A DNA stretch of 64,000 nt, from NCBI RefSeq assembly GCF_000002985.6, contig NC_003279.8:9796001-9860000 (forward strand). The letters run 5' to 3'. A model generated the notes under the pieces. The model was not told where the DNA came from and made no database searches. It saw only the letters and a list, made by a program, of their open reading frames with translations. Each line of letters opens with the position of its first letter. Position 1 is the first letter of the stretch. This DNA is from Caenorhabditis elegans (taxonomy: Eukaryota > Nematoda > Chromadorea > Rhabditida > Rhabditidae). The position numbers and the translations under genes were made by a program. Positions 57,727-64,000 of this stretch are shown piece after piece.

Positions 57727-60700
57727 GTATTTAAAAAAAAGTTATTTTAGCTTAACGAAACAAAGAAATAATTACTAGTCTAGTAAAAATAAACTCAAAC
57801 CCTCTAAAAACTATAAAGTATCGATTCGTGTGTCATGTCTAGTATCGAACGGCATGGCGCGGGCACTCAGGCCTCTAGCCCCGGTGTGAGAAGAAAGAAA
57901 GAGAGACGGCGACAGTGAGAGATAACAAGCAAACGATGAAGCATTTACTTTGAAACATGCGCAGACATGCTTGCTTCACTTCGTAAAGACATTAAACGAA
58001 CGCCGGAGAGACGAGGGAAAAAGAAGCCGCGGTGGCCGTCAAGCGACCGTCCGGCCAACTGAATTGAGTCGACACGGCGGCCAGCCGGTCCCCAAGGAAG
58101 AAGAAGGAGAAGAAAAGGGACAACACACCGGCCAAACACACTGAAATTCTTCCTTCGCTCTCTCTCTCTCTTGCACTCTCTTTTCTCACCGATCGGCCTC
58201 CCTTCGTTTTTGCGTTTTTTGTGTGAGTGTCATTGCAATTGCCTCTTCTTCTCTGTCGTCTCTACATCTCTGCACTTCTCTCATCTCCCATCAGCCTCCC
58301 AGACCGCCCCTCTATCCAACACCAGCGAGTTTTCGGTGCCTGTGTGCTTCTAATTTTCCTTGTGTTGCACTTTGATTTTCTTTGTTTCTAAGTTTTCTGA
58401 TTTGGAATTTTTTCAAAATATTACGAAGCAATCATTTTGATCTCGTTTGTCTCGAAATCTTAAGCATTAAGTGTGAAAATTCGTAGATTTTATTTTCCGA
58501 AATCTTTATCCCATTCTCCGAAAAGAAGATAGCCATATCCTTTATCTTTTAAAACTTACTTTCAAAGTTGCAATCGCTTCTGTTTATTGTCATTTAGCCA
58601 TTCAAGTTGAAGTGACCTTCACAAGTTTGTTTTTATCGGTATTCAATGACCAACGATGACGTGCTACACCACTCCCACGATGAGTGGATATAAGATAATG
58701 TACGGGAATTTCTTTTTTTCCGATTTCTATTTCCAGTCATTCAAAGCTTCACCGATATATGTTTACGCCTTATTCCATATGACAAATTTGTCGTTCAGTT
58801 TTGAATAAGAGGACACGTGACCCTTGTCGCTATGACAATCGGATAGACATCAGTAGAAATACTTTTAAAATATATGTAATCTAATTTTTGTAGTTACCTC
58901 TTAGTTTGAAATTTTGATTTAATCGCTAAGATGCTATCGCTAATTTCTAATAGAACGGTGTAGAGTAAAAGATTCCTCATGATTTTTTTTGTTGTTCACT
59001 TTTCTATCTACGTAACTTTTAAATTTCAAAAAACTCGGTCCCCCACCTTTTTTAAATCGCTGATTGTCTGAATATCACAAGTTATGCACTTTTACATTTT
59101 AGTACTAAAATATTGTTAGTTGCTGAATCAGAAGATTGATAGCTGTCATATAACCTACAATCATGGAAACTAGTAATCAACAACTCGAAAACACCTTTTC
59201 TCTAGCCCCGCCCACGAAATGCCCTTTTTCTACGTTCGTCACCGCTAAAAGAATCGTTGTGATTCCTTCTTCTCTTCCGTCATTCTACCTCTGCGATTCT
59301 CCAGTTTACACAGCAGTGGCAACATTGTCCTCTTCGAAATGCCGAAGAATAAAACGAAACGAGGGAGACGGTATGGCTACCAGAGGAGGAGGTAGTCGAC
59401 CTCTCGCCTCCTATGTGTGTTTTTTCCTTCAAGTTGCGCAACACCACATCGGCAGTTTTTTCTTCTTCTTCTATTCGTGCGCGGGCGCCCGCTCCCCCTC
59501 ATCCGACCCGCCCTTCCTGCCGATTCCTCTCTCGATGTCTGATGGCTTTCCTTCTTTCGTTTCCTTCTTCCCCATCCTCCTGTATTGGCTGGTTGTATGG
59601 GACATGTCTGCCTGACTGTGTGTCCTTGCCAGCTTGCGCTCTTGCGCAGTTCTCCGCGCAACACGCTGCGCACCCTACCACCACACTCACTCACCAATAC
59701 ACACACATTACCCCAAGCCCAATAGACATATACACAAAAAACGAAAGAATGTCTTCTGCGTGTATGTGTGTGCGATTCGCATGTCACCAATCCGAGCAAC
59801 TTCTTGGTCTCTTTTTGTTTGGGTTCAAATTTTCGTTTTGTTCCAGTTTTGTCAGTACAGGTTCACTGATGGATCTGATCTTGCTCCAAACGACTTTCGT
59901 TTTTTTGGGTTTTCTTTATTCTCCTGTTTCTCTTCTGACCATTTATCAAATCTACCGTAGCAGTTCTTGTTCTTCTTCTTTTTTTCATTCTCTCTTTATG
60001 TAATTTATCTTGTCATATGTTTTCTGACAGTTGGTTTTCCTTACGGTATCTAGGATTGTTTGTTTGGAACTGTTTTCTAGGAATTTTGTTTGAATTATCG
60101 CTATTTTCCGATGCATCATCAATAATAATCTCTTGAAATTAAGTCAGATGATAATTCGAAACATTTAGAATTAGGCTTCCCTTTGGTGTTTAAAATTTAA
60201 AGATTAATATTGCAATAGAAAATTGAATAATAAAGTAAATCAATTCTAATCCATGTTTCTCTTCTTCTCGAATATAAGCTAGCCCACGCATTTTGAAGAT
60301 TTTAGTGTTTAAAAATTATGAGAAACTGTCAACTTTGGAGTGAAATTAATGTTCATCAATTGAAATTGTGCTTTGAATTCATTGAACTTTTTCGCGGATC
60401 ATAGTTTCATTTTATCGTGTCGTTTGTTTGTTCCTACGTTCTCTCTCATTTTGCCAAACTATCAAAGAGCAGAGCATCATTTTCTACTTTTCTTGCTGCT
60501 TCTGCCCTTCCGCTCCAATCGGCTCTCAGGCCTGCTATGCTCCTCGTGACGGATTCCATTTCGACGTCTCCTTATTCGGCTTCTTCTCTTTCTTCTGTGC
60601 ATCTGCTTGTTCTAGTTTTTGTCAACTACTGCTCTTCTCTAATCCACATGTAAATAGTTTGATGCGTTGGCGTCGTTGGTGGTGGACGTCGTCCTCTCTG

Positions 60701-63271
60701 CTTCGGTTTCTGCGCCATGTTGCTCCCTTTCTGTGTTGTCCTCATTTATTTCGAGAAAGATAGAGAGTGTCCTCACGGCGCCACCCATAAAACATGTAGA
60801 AGAGAAAAAAAATGTAAACAAGAAGAGCAACATAGCTAGAAATTACCAGAATTGTGAGAGGGAACCTACTACCAACATTTGCATGTGTTCCTCTTGTCCA
60901 TCTGCCCATCACCTTTTTTATCGTCGTTTTTTTTTCTTGTTCGTCTTCTCTACCACAATGACCACTTACTTCAATATTTATGACAATGGTTGGTTGCTGC
61001 TGCCGAAATTTGCATGTCTTTCCGTGTCCATCTCCTGCCTTCTCAGTGGGGCCATTCCATATCCATTCGATTCCGACGTCTTCCATTAAAAAATGCGCCC
61101 TTTCGTGTCATTTTCCCGCCCTTTCTTGTGTCTTTTTCACACTCACTCTTCGAAACACACAACATCTGGCGCACATTTCTATTTCGCCGAGAAAGCATCT
61201 GGCTTGTTGGGATTACTGTATGAATTGTACTTTTTGCAAAGGGTGAAAAAAACATGAACGAGCGAGCACTCTCAATAGTTTAGAGGCTGAGAGTGTAGCT
61301 GTGAGCTCACTCCTATTCTGGACAGAGAATAAGAAACAAAAATCAGGACCCTTCTACACTGCTCGCCGGCAGGTAATGCGAGCTCTTTTCTATTGCCCTT
61401 TTTTGTGTAGGTGAGTGTGACCAATCACACACTAGCTCACCCACTTCTTTCTCCTCTTGCAATGTTTCGTAATATATTAAAGTACACGGAGACGACGGTG
61501 TGTCCTTCCTCGGTTCGGATTTTCGAAGAGTTTCGAAAACAATGCTTCTGGGGCATAGCATGGGTGGCGTGGTCGTAAGAACGCACATCTCATCCGATTA
61601 ATGGATCGCCGGGGACATTGGAACTTCCATTGAAAGGCCATTCTGAAAGGACTACAAGAAATGATCTTTCTCTGAAACATTCTTATGTTAACATTTATGC
61701 ATGCCTTTCTCAAGAAGCGAAACTTCTATTTTTTCAATCTCTGACACATTTCACTATTATCGAAAATTTTGCCAGTTACGTGTTTTATTTTTGGAACACT
61801 GGAACGACTATGAGCACAAATTTGTTTCGAGAACATAAGTCAATAGTCTTTCCTGTGATGATAAAGATGAAAACAAGCCGCTTTGTGCCCCCTCGTTCGC
61901 CCTTTTACAACTGTTTCTTGATTCTTTCTTACGAAACGAAAGCATCATCTTTATCATTTCCGAAACCTCTTGAAATTCGAAAACATTGGATTAAACGTCT
62001 CTTAGCTTCTAAATTTAGTGTCCATTTTGAACTTTAAAAATTTCCACAAAAAATCCAACTTTTCTACAATCGCCCAGGAGATGTCTAATTGGCAGAAAAG
62101 AAGCTCAGTTTGATCCGCTTTTCATATTTACTTGCAATCTTTGATGCCCTCTTTCTACTCTCTTTCACTCTTACTTCCTATTTCTTTGCGTCTTACTACG
62201 TCGTTTTATTTTTTTCTGCTCCCGATGCCACTACCATCTCTATCCATTCGCATTTTGTTCGTTCGTCAATTTGAAATGGAACCAAGCGAGGGATGAGATG
62301 AACATAGTGGAGCCCATTCGCTGATTGTGCGTGATTGTTGCTCTTTTTGCATGGCTTCAAGGGAGGTCACCACCACGCTTTGTTCAACTTCACTGGCACA
62401 TCACGCTTGCTCTTGTATCTGCTACTCTCAACAGATGAGAGCCGCACGGGCATCGGGAACAAGAGAGTGTTCCCAAATGTGCGAAAGAGAAAATCGATGA
62501 TCAGCTATGGAAAATTTGAAACAATATGTTGCAAGAAGATCTAAAGTATCTCACGAGGGTACTGTTCACTTTTGAAAATATGGAACTGAACTCCAAGTTC
62601 CTAAATGAGCTTCTAAAAACTGTCTCATTGAATCCCTTTACTTCAGTTTAGTCGCATCTTTTTTATTGTTGCCAAAGAGTCGATCGATGGTGGTAGCCGT
62701 GCCACTTGGAATATGTGTACCTCTTTTCTCTCAATTCTAACTTACTCTATTATTTTGACCGTCCACTCTGTCTTTCCTTCTTATCTCCTTTATATTCTTC
62801 TTCTTCTTCTTCTTCAACCCCTACTCACACTGCCACCGACCGTTACCGTCGCCGTCTTCTTCTTTCTATTCTATTCTCTTTTTTTTGCTACTAGTAGTGC
62901 TGTTGGTGTCGCTCCTTACCGTGTGCGCGGGGGTCGGCGACGCGCTGGGAGGTGGTGTCGATAACCTGAAATGTCCTTGAGGTTGTTATACGCCGTCGTC
63001 ATCGTCCGTCGGTGACCACTAGATGGAATAGTGACGGAAGAAAAATGAAGAAGTTTTTGGTTAAGTTAGCCCTGTATATTCTCTGATTTAAAAAATTCCC
63101 TAGGTTTATTAAAAATGTTTAACTTAATTTTCGCCCGATTTTCTTTTCCTCTTCCTTAAAAAATATGTATTTTCACTGGTTTCTTTCTTTCTTTTCATCT
63201 CCTCTCTCTCCCATTTTAGATTTTTCCTAGAAAACCTTCTCTCTGATCATCATAATCTTTTCAATTTTCAG
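57727..63271. other. Promoter-like, CT-rich region, probable 5' end or long intron of a rightward gene
   Basis: This stretch is richer in GC than the rest and has repeated CT-rich blocks on the plus strand: 58140-58330, 59440-59660, 60420-60770 and 62760-62890, some next to GC-rich cores (57990-58110, 62830-62960). Such asymmetric CT tracts mark transcription start regions in worms. Many open frames run through it, but none has a consistent splice chain or recognisable protein. I take it as alternative promoters and untranslated exons of a large gene to the right. Confidence 0.4.
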
Positions 63272-63349
63272 ATCCACATAAAAACCACGGCATCGCCTAT
63301 GCGCCATTATTGTCCAAAACTCGGTGAAATTGGTTGAACTTTTCTAGAG
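63272..63349 (+). other. Probable untranslated 5' exon of a gene continuing beyond the window
   Basis: Bounded by a consensus acceptor (CAATTTTCAG ending at 63271) and a consensus donor (GTGAGTG from 63350). No frame is open through it from a start. It contains a complete 12-codon upstream frame from ATG, with MRHYCPKLGEIG then TGA. This fits a leader exon, not a coding exon. Confidence 0.45.
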
Positions 63350-64000
63350 GTGAGTGAATTGTGCTCATTTTATTTTTATTCTCACTATGACTGTCAGTGA
63401 ATGATCGTCTTCAAACATTATTTTCGTGGGGGTGATGGATCAATGTAAAGAAATGGGGAGAGATGTAGAAAATGAAGAAAAAAACTAGTTTTTCGATTCG
63501 TCCGAAAGGGCATCGAAAATGGGAAAATATACGAACATCTGCGACATTTTAGGGTCACCGATATGGTCTTTTATAACCGAGAAACTTAATTCTAGTTATA
63601 GCTGAAATTCTTTCTAAAATTGTTTCCGGTCAGAAAATTCCAATCGATATATAATTTTGAACTAAATATAGGCTCCCAGAAAATAAATACGCACCGCAAA
63701 TACTTTTTTGGATAATAGAAAATAAAGGTGTATTAGAGAAAGTCTTGCGTCAAAAGCTTATTATATCTATCCTACTTCCCGATTCATCCTTTTCATCTCA
63801 AAAATCGTCTTTGGTGGCTAGCTTTTTGCAAAATCTAGCATATTTTGAATCTTCGAACATCGTTCCAATTTCTTCTCATTTGTATTTCTACGAGACACAA
63901 GCACAAAGCCTTCAGTCTAGACATATTTCTTGTAAAGCTGATGTCTTACTCTAGACGAACGCTGCAAATTTTTGAGTGTGAATATATTTCAGTATACTGA
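63350..64000. other. Intron-like sequence to window end
   Basis: Follows the donor at 63350. No further acceptor with an open exon is convincing; AT-rich, no recognisable feature. Confidence 0.4.

Noticed and set aside
59163..60003. Several overlapping frames of 100-196 codons on both strands
   Set aside because: Located in CT-rich promoter-like sequence; overlapping frames on both strands without splice consistency indicate composition, not coding.

Overview
The window reads as nematode nuclear DNA and matches Caenorhabditis elegans chromosome I. It is AT-rich. Genes are split by introns that are mostly short, with GT donors and the worm acceptor TTTTCAG. Several start codons sit directly behind an acceptor-like site, as in trans-spliced genes. 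I recognise four proteins: a K+-dependent Na+/Ca2+ exchanger (probably ncx-4), the nuclear receptor NHR-49, the two-Ig-domain membrane protein ZIG-1 and the endosulfine ENSA-1. The linkage nhr-49 / zig-1 / ensa-1 fits the C. elegans K10C3 neighbourhood as I remember it. All exon models were read by eye from splice sites and reading phase; no search was run.

Layout. 12-227 is the last exon of an unidentified plus-strand gene. 228-12903 shows no supported gene; it holds two poly-C tracts and a perfect (CT)79 run. 12904-16812 is the ten-exon NCKX exchanger, with a ~860-bp palindrome in intron 7. Convergent to it on the minus strand lie a secreted Ly6/three-finger-like protein (17096-18193) and, upstream, an unrecognised nematode protein (18592-19772); they may be co-transcribed. 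20831-28408 is an unusual block of stacked tandem repeats: 14.5 copies of a 200-bp unit, a 15-bp minisatellite, a dense heat-shock-element array, seven 122/123-bp units, about 24 units of 66 bp, a duplicated exon-like module behind a TATA-box promoter, then more of the 200-bp unit. 33827-34262 is a small Lys-rich minus-strand gene. 34263-43608 has no supported gene but holds a TA-flanked foldback element (36271-36494) and a second HSE-like cluster. nhr-49 (43609-48707) and zig-1 (51407-53861) follow on the plus strand, with ensa-1 (54639-55721) convergent on the minus strand. 57660-64000 looks like the 5' end of a plus-strand gene that continues beyond the window.

The genes do not form a single pathway. 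They cover calcium export, lipid-metabolism transcription, neuronal Ig-superfamily surface protein and a PP2A-inhibitor family member. The strongest candidate for something new is the 20.8-28.4 kb composite block, which combines foreign-looking satellites, an HSF-1-type binding array and what looks like its own TATA/Inr promoter and splice sites. A Helitron origin would explain much of it.
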